64,000 bases of DNA from an uncultured Ignavibacteriota bacterium (lineage in GTDB: Bacteria; Bacteroidota; Ignavibacteria; UBA10030; UBA8401): NCBI GenBank assembly GCA_903884005.1, contig CAISDA010000002.1, positions 1 to 64,000 on the forward strand, in the 5' to 3' direction. The notes beneath the pieces were generated by a model. The model did not search any database, was not told where the DNA came from, and worked only from the letters and a program-made list of their open reading frames with translations. Below, in pieces: positions 8,666 through 18,821 of the stretch; position 1 is the stretch's first letter; every line of letters begins with the position of its first letter. The translations under genes were made by a program, and so were the position numbers.

Positions 8666-9208
8666 TTATTTAGTGCCGCGTTTTAAAAGATCGATAACTT
8701 TGTATGTATAGTCAAATGCGGGATCGGCGTAGAGCACCGGAATATCGGTGGCCTTGTCGAGCACGAAGGACAGCTTCTCCGTTTTCGCAACGGCTGCGAT
8801 CGCCTTGAACACTTTTTCCTGTATCGGCTTCATCACTTTTTCGCGCTGCACGGCCAGTTCGCCCTGCGTCCCGAATTTTTCCTGCTTGTATTGATTGATC
8901 TTCTGCTCTTCATCGACCAGTTCTTTCTGTTTCGTCTGCTTGGCCTGATCGTTCATCATGCTCTGCTGTTTCTGGTAATCTTCATATTTTCCCTGAAGCG
9001 CCTTGGACATTTTTTCCAATTCGTCCTGCCATCCTTTTACCACGCCTTCCAAATTTCCCTGGGCGGTCTTGGCTTCGGGCAATTCGCTCAACACTTTTTC
9101 GGAATTGACGTAGCCGATTTTTTGCTGGGCCGATGCCGGCTGAGAAAAAGCACAGAATGTGATGAGCGCGCAGACAGCGACATAATGAACGTACGATAAC
9201 TTTTGCAC
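8666..9208 (-). CDS. skp: Periplasmic chaperone, OmpH/Skp family (proximal copy)
   Basis: The 180-aa protein starts at GTG 9208 with GAGG five nt upstream. It has a signal peptide ending SAQQ, then KIGYVNSEKVLSELPEAKTAQGNLE and a coiled coil rich in Lys, Gln and Glu, the normal Skp/OmpH build. It lies 42 bp after bamA on the same strand, the classic bamA-skp pairing, and is followed by a terminator. It most likely carries outer-membrane proteins to the BAM complex. Confidence 0.93.
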   Translation of the reverse strand: MQKLSYVHYVAVCALITFCAFSQPASAQQKIGYVNSEKVLSELPEAKTAQGNLEGVVKGWQDELEKMSKALQGKYEDYQKQQSMMNDQAKQTKQKELVDEEQKINQYKQEKFGTQGELAVQREKVMKPIQEKVFKAIAAVAKTEKLSFVLDKATDIPVLYADPAFDYTYKVIDLLKRGTK

Positions 9209-11618
9209 TGGAACCTCGTTGTTGTATGATGATTGATGATTTAAGAAATGTTAAAATCCTTTGCCAAATTGAAAATGGAATTTCCACCCGTCCGGTGTTC
9301 CCTTGACGGCAACGTCGTCGAATCCATAGCCGTAATCGAATCCGAGCATGCCGATGGGATTAACCAGAATTCTTGCCCCGAATCCGGCCGACCGTTTCAG
9401 ATCCGTGAAATCCGCACCCTTCATTCCGGCCCAGACGTTGCCCGCTTCGGCAAACGTCAGGAAGTAGATCGGGATCGGATTCATCGAAAGATTGTAGCGA
9501 AGTTCGATAGTATTCTTGAGCATCACGGTGCCGTTGTAATATGGGCTCGCACCGACGCTGCGGTCTTCATAGCCGCGCAGCTGCGTATTGTTCACGAGTC
9601 CAAGGCCCGTGCCGCCCATGGTGTAGATCTCGGTCGGCGGCACATTCTTCAGGCTGTCGAATCCGAAGATGCCGCCAAAGTTCGTGCCGAGATAGAGCGC
9701 GAATTTCGGATTGTTGAAGACGGGCACATACCACTCGGCCGTCAACTGATGCTTGTTGTATTTGGCGGAGCCGGGAAGCAGCGGGCCGCCCGAAATTTCG
9801 GTCGACAACGAAATGTTGCTGCCGTCCGACGGGAAGGTCGGATTGTTGATGCTGTTGCGGCCGATCACTTCCGAAATACTGTATTGCGTGGTAATGCCCG
9901 AGTTATAATACACCGACGAATAGTTCTGGGCATCGATCCGCTGCACGCGAAGCGTCCAGTTGCCGCTGAAATAATCGTCCGGGAATTTAAATCGGCGTCC
10001 CAGCGACACCGTGCCGCCTGTCTGACGGATGTTGTACGTATACCGGAGTTCCGAATCATAGAGGCTGAATCCGAGCGATGTGGGTGTGTCGTACAGCCAC
10101 GGCTCGCGGAATGATATGGACAGCGTACGGTTCGAATATCCTTCGGTGCCGCCGAACTGCCAATCGAAGCCGAGCATTTGGCCGCCCCCGCCCGAGAACG
10201 GCTCGGAGAGCGCGAAATTATTGAACGTGAGGCCGATCGCGCCCGTGAAACCGAGCACGCCGCTGTAGCCGACAGACATATTGAATGTGTCGCTCGACTT
10301 CTCTTCCACTTCGTAGAGCACGTCCACGTTTTTATCGTCCACGAATTTCGTGTCCGGCTTGATCTTTTCCGGGTTGAAGTAATTCAGCACGGACAGCTGG
10401 CGGATGCTGCGTATGATCTTGGAACGGCTGAAAAAATCTCCGGGACGCGTGTACAATTCGCGCCTGATCACGCGCTCCTGCGTCTTCGTGTTCCCCTTGA
10501 TGTCCACTTTTGCGATGCGGAACTGATTGCGCTCGCGCACACGGATGACGATATCGATGCTGTCTTTGCCGACCTTCACTTCTTCCTGATCGAGCGACAT
10601 TGTCAGATAGCCGCTGTCGAGATAGAGCGAGGCGACATCGGTCTGGTCTTCATTCGAGCGCAGGTTGTGGTCGAACTTCTCCATATTATAGATCTCGCCC
10701 GGCTGCACGCCGAGCCGTTCTACAAGCGCTTCTTTCCTGAAAACGGTGTTCCCTTCCCAAATGATGTTTCTCACCTTGTACTGCGGCCCTTCATACACGA
10801 ACAATCGCAGCAGCAGACGGTTCGACTTCGTATCATACGTCATCGAATCGGTCATCAGTTCGGCATCGCGGTACCCGTTCTTCTTGTAGAAGGAAATGAT
10901 CTTCTTCTTGTCGTCGATGTACTTTTTCCTGTCCAGTTTGGCGCTTCGCCAGAATTTCCACCAGATTTTTTCATGCGTGTCTTCCATCGCACCCTTGAGA
11001 TCGTCGGCATCGAATGCCTTGTTCCCGTAAAAAATGATGGAGCCGACACGCGCATCTGACCCCTCATTGATGGTGACCCGCAGCACGACCTTGCCATGAG
11101 CCGACGAATCGGGGCTCGCGATGATCTCGGGCTTCACCGTGGTCTGCAGATACCCTTCGTCTTCGTACGCTTTTTTGATGATCTTCGTGAGCTTGGTGAT
11201 CTCCTGCGGAGAGACGATCTGGCCTCTCACGATCGACACTTTCTTCAAAATGTCGGATTCGCTGATTTCGTCGAGGCCGATGAATTCGATCTTATCGAGG
11301 CGGGGATTTTCCTCCACCTTGATGAGAAGGTAGGCCCCGTCACCGACAATGTTCTCCGCTTCGATCTGTATGTCCGAAAAAATGCGCAGCCCCCACAAAC
11401 GCGTCAGCGCGGTCCGGGTCTGTTCGCCCGGCACCGTGATCTCGTCGCCAACCTTGAGGCCCGAGTTCGCGATGATCGCGGCGCTTTCTGCCGATTTATT
11501 TCCGGAAACACTGAGACCCAGAATTTTATACGTGAGGGGTTTCGACGCTTGCGCATAACCGGACGCCAGCGGAAGAACCGCGGCAGCAAGGGCGAGAATT
11601 ACAAAGGAACGGATACTG

Positions 11619-12461
<843 letters not shown>

Positions 12462-12651
12462 GGTGTCAGCTCCTCTCTAAAAATAAAAATGCAATCGTAT
12501 ACCAAACATTAAATGTAACTGTTTATGGTCAAAAAATCAATCTTTGGAAAGTTCGGGGAAATTTCCTTTATTTAGGACGATATTTATCGCATTTTGTTCC
12601 TTCTTTTTGTGAAGTATTTTTCACTTTTACTCCCGCCTCACATTCTGCAGC

Positions 12652-13953
12652 GTGAGGCGGTGCGGGAATCACTTTATCGTGCACACGTCTCAATCCCCTC
12701 CCATAGTCGTTATCGGCGGCGGCGCAGCCGGCATACTCGCCGCATGGAGTGCATCCGCACACGGCGGCCGCGTCGTGCTCCTTGAAAAAAATTCCCGGCT
12801 CGGCCTCAAGATCCTCGTCTCGGGCGGAGGCAAGTGCAATGTGACGCATGCAGGAACGATGGAAGCAATGCGCTGTGAATTTCAGACGAACGAGGCGCGC
12901 TTTCTCAGGCACGCGTTCCATCGATTCTCGAATACTGACATTCGGCGCGTGCTTGCCGACAAGGGAGTGCCGACGTACGAGAGACCGAACGGAAAAGTAT
13001 TTCCTGTCAGCGAAAAAGCCGGCGACATCGTGCACGCGTTCAGGCGCATGATGGAGGAAGCCGGCGTCGACATCCGCTGCTCGACGCCCGTGCAGTGCAT
13101 CCGTCGCAACGCTCGCGGCATTGCCGGAGTTCAGACAGAAGCCGGCGTCATCGACGCTGCGCAGGTCATTCTCGCCTCCGGCGGAACATCGTATGCAAAA
13201 ACGGGCACGACCGGGGACGGGTACGTGTGGGCGCGCGAACTCGGACATACGATCGTACCGCTGTCTCCCGCGCTCGCGCCGATCGTGACAGATCCGACGC
13301 CTCCGGCACAATGGCAGGGAGTGGCCGTACGCGATGCACGCCTCGTCGCTCACGTGGGCGAGAGGATCCTCGCACACTACCGGGGAGACATCCTCTTCAC
13401 GCATTTCGGCATCTCGGGTCCCGCGGTCCTGGAATTAAGCCATCACATATTTCAGGCGGCACAGCAGCACGCGGACCTCCGCCTCGCCGTCGATTTCATT
13501 CCCGATTTGCAGGCCGATGCCATGGAAGCGCTCCTGCTCGCTCATGCACGAGTCCACGGAACACAGGCAATACGCACATGGCTCGAGCAGCTGCTGCCGC
13601 AGCGGCTCGTTCCGTATTTCTGCGACTCGCTTCCGTTAGACGGCGGCATGAAGTGCCATCAATTGAAAAAAGACGAGAGACGGAACATCGTCCGCGCGTT
13701 GAAACAATGGACATTCGGTGCGGTGAAAGAGATAGACATAGACCGGGGCGAGGTCACCTCGGGCGGCATCATGCTCTCCGAAGTCGACCCCAAAACGATG
13801 CGCTCCAGACTTGTTCCCGGCCTCTATCTGTGCGGCGAGGTCCTGGATATCGCCGGTCCCGTAGGAGGGTTCAATTTGCAGGCGGCCTTTTCCACGGGCG
13901 TCGTTGCAGGAATGTCTGCGGCGGCAGCCTCGGCAGCATTGCAGCGTTCATGA
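12652..13953 (+). CDS. BaiN/HI0933-family flavoprotein (FAD-dependent oxidoreductase)
   Basis: The 433-aa protein has an N-terminal dinucleotide-binding motif (VVIGGGAAGILAAWSA), the family signature KNSRLGLKILVSGGGKCNVTH, and the C-terminal FAD motif LYLCGEVLDIAGPVGGFNLQAAFSTG. The HI0933/BaiN family is widespread and mostly uncharacterised; one member reduces bile-acid intermediates, but that role should not be transferred here. The start is uncertain: GTG 12652 or GTG 12679, neither with a clear ribosome-binding site. Its stop codon falls inside the first bases of a dispersed repeat. It is divergent from uppS with a 190-bp AT-rich gap. Confidence 0.9.
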   Translation: MRRCGNHFIVHTSQSPPIVVIGGGAAGILAAWSASAHGGRVVLLEKNSRLGLKILVSGGGKCNVTHAGTMEAMRCEFQTNEARFLRHAFHRFSNTDIRRVLADKGVPTYERPNGKVFPVSEKAGDIVHAFRRMMEEAGVDIRCSTPVQCIRRNARGIAGVQTEAGVIDAAQVILASGGTSYAKTGTTGDGYVWARELGHTIVPLSPALAPIVTDPTPPAQWQGVAVRDARLVAHVGERILAHYRGDILFTHFGISGPAVLELSHHIFQAAQQHADLRLAVDFIPDLQADAMEALLLAHARVHGTQAIRTWLEQLLPQRLVPYFCDSLPLDGGMKCHQLKKDERRNIVRALKQWTFGAVKEIDIDRGEVTSGGIMLSEVDPKTMRSRLVPGLYLCGEVLDIAGPVGGFNLQAAFSTGVVAGMSAAAASAALQRS

Positions 13954-14139
13954 ATTCGGGATTCACCACCCCGCATGAAAATACCCGTTTCGCAGACGCA
14001 GCATTGTAGGGCGAGATGGTATCTCGCCCGTGCTTCACCTTTTTTCCTGTAGCGCTCGCTGATATCCCGCCCTGGACGGGCTAACAGCTCGTCCTACACG
14101 CGCCACATATGCCGCCGAGTATTTTCACAGCAGGGTGAA
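13949..14139 (+). repeat. Dispersed intergenic repeat R1 (two blocks)
   Basis: Block A (13949-14029) matches 18220-18300 and 21268-21345 at all but a handful of positions and contains a perfect 9-bp hairpin GGGCGAGAT-GGT-ATCTCGCCC (14009-14029). Block B (about 14073-14135; ACAGCTCGTCCTAC, CCACATATGCCG, AGTATTTTCA) recurs at 21353-21415. Block A begins within the stop codon of the flavoprotein gene. The rest of the 296-bp gap before purK holds no gene. Confidence 0.88.
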
Positions 14140-14249
14140 ATGTTGTCCCGCCCATACGTGACATCCAAAAACATGTCTTGATAATCCGCCCTTTTCGGAG
14201 TAAATTATATAATATATTTTTTTTATCGGCCATCGGCCGGAGCCTGCAC

Positions 14250-15422
14250 GTGAACGGCTTGCCATTATTTTTTTTTACCTTGCCATTGAATAATCATATC
14301 ACTATCGGCATTCTCGGCGGCGGACAGCTCGCGCGCATGTCTGCTCTCGCGGCCCATCGCCTGGGTGTGTCCGTGGCCATTCTTGAGCGCGAAAAACATT
14401 CCCCCGCCGGACAGGTCACCGCTCACGAATTCCTCGGTTCGGTGGACGATCACGACGTGCTCGAAAAATTTGCGCGCGCCTGCGATACCGTCACGCTCGA
14501 AAATGAATTCATCGACTATCATAAGCTTGAATATATCGAATCGCTGGGCAAGCCCGTGTTCCCCTCCTCCAGGACGATTGCGCTGATACAGGACAAACTG
14601 ACGCAGAAGGAAACTCTCGCGCAGCACGGCATTCCGATCCCGCTCTTCCTGCCGGTAACGCCGGCGACGCTGTGGAAAGAGATTGCCGTCCGGCTCGGTT
14701 CGCCGGTCATCATGAAGTCGCGCAAGATGGGGTACGACGGCTACGGCAATGCCGTGGTGCGTTCGCAGACAACCTTCGATGCGGCCAAGAAAAAATTATT
14801 GTCGCGGCATTCGGGGTTGATGGCCGAAGAGTTCGTGCCTTTTACCATGGAACTCGCGGTGATGGTCGCGCGCACGAAGAAAGAAACGCGCGTCTACCCC
14901 GTCGTGCAGACAATTCAAAAAAACCACATCTGCAATACCGTCATCGCGCCGGCGCCGATCGATAAGACGACCGCGCTGCGCGCTGCGCATTGTGCAGTCG
15001 CCTCTGTCGAAGCCGTGAACGGATTCGGACTCTTTGGCGTCGAATTATTTCTCACGCAGGAGAATGAACTGCTTGTTAACGAAATGGCGCCACGGCCCCA
15101 TAATTCGGGGCACTATACGATCGATGCGTGCGTGACGTCCCAATTTGAAAATCACATACGGGCCGTGCTGGGCCTGCCGCTGGGTTCGCCCCTGATGCAC
15201 GTGCCGGCAGCCGTCATGGTGAACCTTCTCGGTTCGGCAAGCCCGAAAAGCAGAACCGCAAATTATCGTCAGTCATGCAGCAATGAGAACGCGCACCTTC
15301 ACATCTACGGCAAGACGGCATCTCGTCCGGGCAGAAAAATGGGACACGTGACACTCACGGGCGCTTCGCTGCCGCAGTTGCTTGCTCAAGCCGAACGTCT
15401 GCAAAAGGGGATACATCTGTGA
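14250..15422 (+). CDS. purK: 5-(carboxyamino)imidazole ribonucleotide synthase
   Basis: PurK uses ATP and bicarbonate to carboxylate AIR to N5-CAIR in purine synthesis. The 390-aa ATP-grasp protein shows [45 protein letters not shown] (ATP-binding Lys), [18 protein letters not shown] and [20 protein letters not shown]. The start chosen is GTG 14250, which has CCGGAG 7 nt upstream; a TTG at 14280 is an alternative, and the frame stays open upstream to 14178. Its TGA overlaps the purE GTG by 4 bp, so the two are translationally coupled. Confidence 0.95.
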   Translation: MNGLPLFFFTLPLNNHITIGILGGGQLARMSALAAHRLGVSVAILEREKHSPAGQVTAHEFLGSVDDHDVLEKFARACDTVTLENEFIDYHKLEYIESLGKPVFPSSRTIALIQDKLTQKETLAQHGIPIPLFLPVTPATLWKEIAVRLGSPVIMKSRKMGYDGYGNAVVRSQTTFDAAKKKLLSRHSGLMAEEFVPFTMELAVMVARTKKETRVYPVVQTIQKNHICNTVIAPAPIDKTTALRAAHCAVASVEAVNGFGLFGVELFLTQENELLVNEMAPRPHNSGHYTIDACVTSQFENHIRAVLGLPLGSPLMHVPAAVMVNLLGSASPKSRTANYRQSCSNENAHLHIYGKTASRPGRKMGHVTLTGASLPQLLAQAERLQKGIHL

Positions 15423-15910
15423 ACACTTTCAAACAGCCGCTCGTCGGCATTATCATGGGAAGCGATTCGGACCTTCCGACAATGAAGGAGGCCGCTGCCG
15501 TCTGTGATGAGTTCGGCATTGCCTATGAAATGAAGATCGTTTCAGCGCATCGGACCCCCGATGTAATGTCCCGATACGGTAAAACGGCGCATACGCGCGG
15601 CATCAAAATCATCATTGCCGGCGCCGGCGGCGCTGCCCATCTGCCCGGCATGACGGCGTCTCACTCTCCGCTTCCGGTCATCGGCGTGCCCATCCGGACG
15701 CACGCCCTCGACGGGCTCGATTCTCTGCTGTCCATCGCGCAGATGCCGGCCGGCGTTCCCGTTGCAACCGTGGCGATCGGCAGCGGCAAGAACGCGGGAC
15801 TCCTTGCCGTCCAAATGCTCGCGATGAACGATGCTGTGCTTCAACAAAAAATTATCGCCTATAAAAAAAAATTGGCGAAGGAATCGGCGGCCAAGAACAA
15901 GAACTTGTAA
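15419..15910 (+). CDS. purE: N5-CAIR mutase
   Basis: PurE moves the carboxylate of N5-CAIR from nitrogen to carbon to give CAIR, the step after PurK. The 163-aa protein has the class I signature [13 protein letters not shown], the catalytic His44 in [21 protein letters not shown] and PVIGVPI. The length is normal and the C-terminus is lysine-rich. The GTG start overlaps the purK stop. Confidence 0.97.
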   Translation: MNTFKQPLVGIIMGSDSDLPTMKEAAAVCDEFGIAYEMKIVSAHRTPDVMSRYGKTAHTRGIKIIIAGAGGAAHLPGMTASHSPLPVIGVPIRTHALDGLDSLLSIAQMPAGVPVATVAIGSGKNAGLLAVQMLAMNDAVLQQKIIAYKKKLAKESAAKNKNL

Positions 15911-15974
15911 TTCCCGACAGCGTGTATCGTAGAGGATAGCTCGTCATTACCCATATCATTAACAAAGGAACAGT

Positions 15975-18215
15975 ATGCCCGGAACAATATTGCTCTATAC
16001 TGCAATGGTCGCGTCTCTCGGATCCATCATCGCCTATTTTCTCTCCGGCGCCAACGGCGCGCCGCTGGTCAGGCCGGCGCGCATCGGCATCCTTGCCGCA
16101 GGCGCTGCTGTCATTGCCGCCTCCGGCATTCTGCTCACCGCAATTCTCTCTCACGATTTTTCCTATTCCTATGTCTTCGGCTACAGCTCGCGCTCGCTGC
16201 CTCTGCATTTTTTACTGTCCAGTTTTTACGCAGGCCAGGAAGGCAGCTTCCTCTTCTGGACGCTGTGCTCTGTTATCTTAAGTTTCATCCTCCTCGCATC
16301 GGTCAAGGACAAGCAGTCTGAAGCGCCGGTGATGATCGTTTTTTTGGCCACTCAGCTGTTCCTTCTCGTGCTTCTCTCGGCGAAATCTCCGTTCGAATCC
16401 ATCTGGAACGCATTTCCCGGCCAGCTCGCCCCGGGCCAGCTCCCCCAGGATGGGAAAGGACTCAATCCGCTGCTGCAGAATTTTTGGATGGTGATACATC
16501 CTCCCGTCTTATTCCTCGGCTTCGCGTTCACCGCGATCCCGTTCAGCTTCGCCGTCGCCGGGCTCTGGAAAAAAAATTATTCCCAATGGATCGTGAACGC
16601 GCTTCCGTGGACGATCGCCGCGGCCGTGCTGCTCGGGCTCGGCATTATGCTCGGCGCGTATTGGGCGTATGGCATTCTCGGCTGGGGCGGATATTGGGGA
16701 TGGGATCCCGTTGAAAACTCGTCACTCATTCCGTGGCTCCTCCTGATGGCGCTCCTTCACACGATGCTCATACAACTGCGCACGCAGAAATTGCCGCGCA
16801 CCAATTTCGGCCTCGCCATCATGTCGTTTGTGCTCGTGGTCTACAGCACGTTCCTCACGCGCAGCGGCGTGCTCGGAGATTCGAGCGTCCATTCATTTAC
16901 CGATCCGGGCAGCATCGTCTATGGGCTCCTCATCGCCTTCGTTGTCCTGTTCACGGTGCTGGGATTCGGATTCCTCCTCCTTCGCAACAAGGAGCTCAGC
17001 AATGCCGGCAAGCCGATGAATTATCTTTCACGCGAATTCGTGCTCTTCGCCGGTTCGTTCCTGCTGCTGCTTGTGGCCGCCGTGGTTTTTTTCGGCACCA
17101 ATGTTCCGCTTGTCTCGAAGGTGCGGGTCGAACCGTCGTTTTATGACAATACGACGCTCCCGTTCGCAGCAGTGATGACGCTGTTCATCGGCCTCAGTCT
17201 CATGATCCGCTGGGGCACCGACGAATACAAGATCGTCGCCGAAAAATCGCTCAAGGCATTCCTCTTCGGCGCACTCCTCACCGCCGTCGCTGCAGTGGCA
17301 TTCGGCATCACAGGCATCCCTGCGATCCTCCTCATCTTCGCCTCCTCATTCACCGTCGCTGTGAATCTCGAGGTCGCCTTCATGACGATGCAGGGAAACT
17401 GGCGGATGATGGGTGGCAAGGTCGCCCACATCGGACTCGGCCTCTTCTTCCTCGGCGTCATATTCAACGGGCTCTTGAAGGAAAAAAAGACTTTCTCTCT
17501 GCCGCAGAACACGACGGTCGACGTCTTCGACCACCGCGCAACGTTTACCGGATACAGATCCGTTGAGGGACAAAAAACCGCGTTCGATATCAAGGTTGAA
17601 AAAGGCGGCGAGTCGTTCGTACTCTCGCCGCTCATGTTCGAAACCGAATCGAGCGGTCTCATGCGGACCCCCGATCTGCATTCGTATCTCACGCGCGATT
17701 TTTATGTTTCGCCCGTGTCCATGGAAGAAAATTCGTCGCACCAGACGACGATCGGCGAAACGGTGGCCCTCGTGAAGGGAAAATCGGGCGCGCTCGCGGG
17801 CGCGACGGTGCGCTTCGTTCAATTTGAAATGGACACACACACCATGGCTTCGCCCACCGGCTCCACCGTGGGCACCGTGCTCGAGATCACCAAAGGCAAG
17901 AACACAGAAAAAGTTGTTCCTGCAATTTCGTACGATGCGTCGGGTGTGCCGAAATATACCGTGGCTGCATCGAAGCTGCTCGGATCGAACCTGCAGCTGC
18001 TCGACATGCACATCGGCACTGCCGGCGACGAATCGCAGATCACCATCGGTCTGGCCGCCGAAGCGGGAACGAAGCGAGCATCCGATACGTTGATTATCGA
18101 AGCCAGTGTGCACCCGTACATCGGGCTGCTGTGGATCGGTTCCGTGCTCATGTTCCTCGGCATGATCATCGCCTATGCCCGGCGCAAGAATGAAGAAACA
18201 TTATTGGCCGTGTAG
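15975..18215 (+). CDS. ccmF: Cytochrome c maturation heme lyase subunit, CcmF/NrfE family
   Basis: The 746-aa integral membrane protein has about 14 hydrophobic segments and the tryptophan-rich WWD motif WGGYWGWDPVENSSLIPWLL (about residues 237-256) that binds heme on the periplasmic face. Further family marks are FYAGQEGSFLFW and FWMVIHPPVLFLGFAFTAIPFSFAVAG. CcmF catalyses or assists covalent attachment of heme to apocytochrome c. It starts 64 bp after purE with AAAGGA seven nt upstream. The C-terminal 250 residues form a soluble periplasmic beta domain followed by a last membrane span. No other ccm gene is adjacent in this window. Confidence 0.93.
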   Translation: MPGTILLYTAMVASLGSIIAYFLSGANGAPLVRPARIGILAAGAAVIAASGILLTAILSHDFSYSYVFGYSSRSLPLHFLLSSFYAGQEGSFLFWTLCSVILSFILLASVKDKQSEAPVMIVFLATQLFLLVLLSAKSPFESIWNAFPGQLAPGQLPQDGKGLNPLLQNFWMVIHPPVLFLGFAFTAIPFSFAVAGLWKKNYSQWIVNALPWTIAAAVLLGLGIMLGAYWAYGILGWGGYWGWDPVENSSLIPWLLLMALLHTMLIQLRTQKLPRTNFGLAIMSFVLVVYSTFLTRSGVLGDSSVHSFTDPGSIVYGLLIAFVVLFTVLGFGFLLLRNKELSNAGKPMNYLSREFVLFAGSFLLLLVAAVVFFGTNVPLVSKVRVEPSFYDNTTLPFAAVMTLFIGLSLMIRWGTDEYKIVAEKSLKAFLFGALLTAVAAVAFGITGIPAILLIFASSFTVAVNLEVAFMTMQGNWRMMGGKVAHIGLGLFFLGVIFNGLLKEKKTFSLPQNTTVDVFDHRATFTGYRSVEGQKTAFDIKVEKGGESFVLSPLMFETESSGLMRTPDLHSYLTRDFYVSPVSMEENSSHQTTIGETVALVKGKSGALAGATVRFVQFEMDTHTMASPTGSTVGTVLEITKGKNTEKVVPAISYDASGVPKYTVAASKLLGSNLQLLDMHIGTAGDESQITIGLAAEAGTKRASDTLIIEASVHPYIGLLWIGSVLMFLGMIIAYARRKNEETLLAV

Positions 18216-18219
18216 TGTA

Positions 18220-18300
18220 CATGAATCTGGGGTTCACCACCCCGCATGAAAATACCCGTTTCGCAGATGCAGCATTGTAGGGCGAGACGGTATCTCGCCC
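18220..18300 (+). repeat. Dispersed intergenic repeat R2 (block A)
   Basis: This is a near-identical copy of block A of 13949-14029, starting 5 bp after the ccmF stop, with hairpin GGGCGAGA-CGGTA-TCTCGCCC at 18280-18300. Block B is missing. Confidence 0.88.
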
Positions 18301-18333
18301 CGCACCGCGAAGCGGTGCGGGTTTCTGTTTGTT
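18299..18333 (+). terminator. Terminator after ccmF
   Basis: A 10-bp perfect GC stem (CCCGCACCGC at 18299-18308, GCGGTGCGGG at 18312-18321, loop GAA) is followed by TTTCTGTTTGTT. It abuts the hairpin of repeat R2. Confidence 0.75.
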
Positions 18334-18351
18334 ATTTATGAGCAATAACAA
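18329..18351. promoter_or_regulatory. Palindrome upstream of ferredoxin gene
   Basis: A perfect 8-bp inverted repeat TTGTTATT-N7-AATAACAA lies 36 nt before the ferredoxin ATG. It is too AT-rich and lacks a T-run to be a good terminator, and its symmetry suits a dimeric regulator. The regulator is unknown. Confidence 0.4.
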
Positions 18352-18387
18352 TTCCACCATTATCAATTCATCAAGGAGGGCGCGCGT

Positions 18388-18636
18388 ATGAGCGGAACAA
18401 ATGAATCTGAATCCCTGCGCTTCAACGAACCGGGACGCTTCCATACAACAGTTCAATGCGACGGCTGCGGACAATGCATCCATGTCGCCGGTGATATGAT
18501 CACGTTCGACTCATCGGAAGTGTTTTGCTACCTCTATCGCCAGCCAGAGACGCCTGAAGAAGTGGAACGGTTGAAAAATCTTGAGCTTGAATGTCCGATG
18601 CGCGCGCTCAGAGACAAGGCCGACGAACTTTCCTGA
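18388..18636 (+). CDS. Small single-cluster ferredoxin
   Basis: The 82-aa protein carries CDGCGQC (C-x2-C-x2-C) at about residues 25-31 and a distal CP in ELECPMRAL (about 69-77), the ligand pattern of one [4Fe-4S] or [3Fe-4S] cluster. It is a divergent monocluster ferredoxin without the second CxxCxxCxxxCP motif. AAGGAGG stands at 18374-18380, giving a confident ATG. It lies alone between a palindrome and a terminator, so it is probably monocistronic. Its electron partner is not evident from the neighbours. Confidence 0.85.
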   Translation: MSGTNESESLRFNEPGRFHTTVQCDGCGQCIHVAGDMITFDSSEVFCYLYRQPETPEEVERLKNLELECPMRALRDKADELS

Positions 18637-18643
18637 TCAGCGG

Positions 18644-18676
18644 CACGAGTGCCGGGGAACTCCCGGCACTCGCTTT
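18644..18676 (+). terminator. Terminator after ferredoxin gene
   Basis: An 11-bp perfect stem (CGAGTGCCGGG at 18644-18654 and its complement at 18660-18670) with a 5-nt loop is followed by CTTTTT. Confidence 0.88.
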
Positions 18677-18821
18677 TTGAGATCACGTATCGCTCGGTAT
18701 CCCCTGTACAGCCGCGTGTCACGTAAACAACCGATCCGGCAACCGGTCAGATTTTCCGCCGTTCGTTTTTTCTTGTCTCGCCGAATTCCCTTTACAAAAT
18801 TGTCCACTTTCCCCTGTCCCC

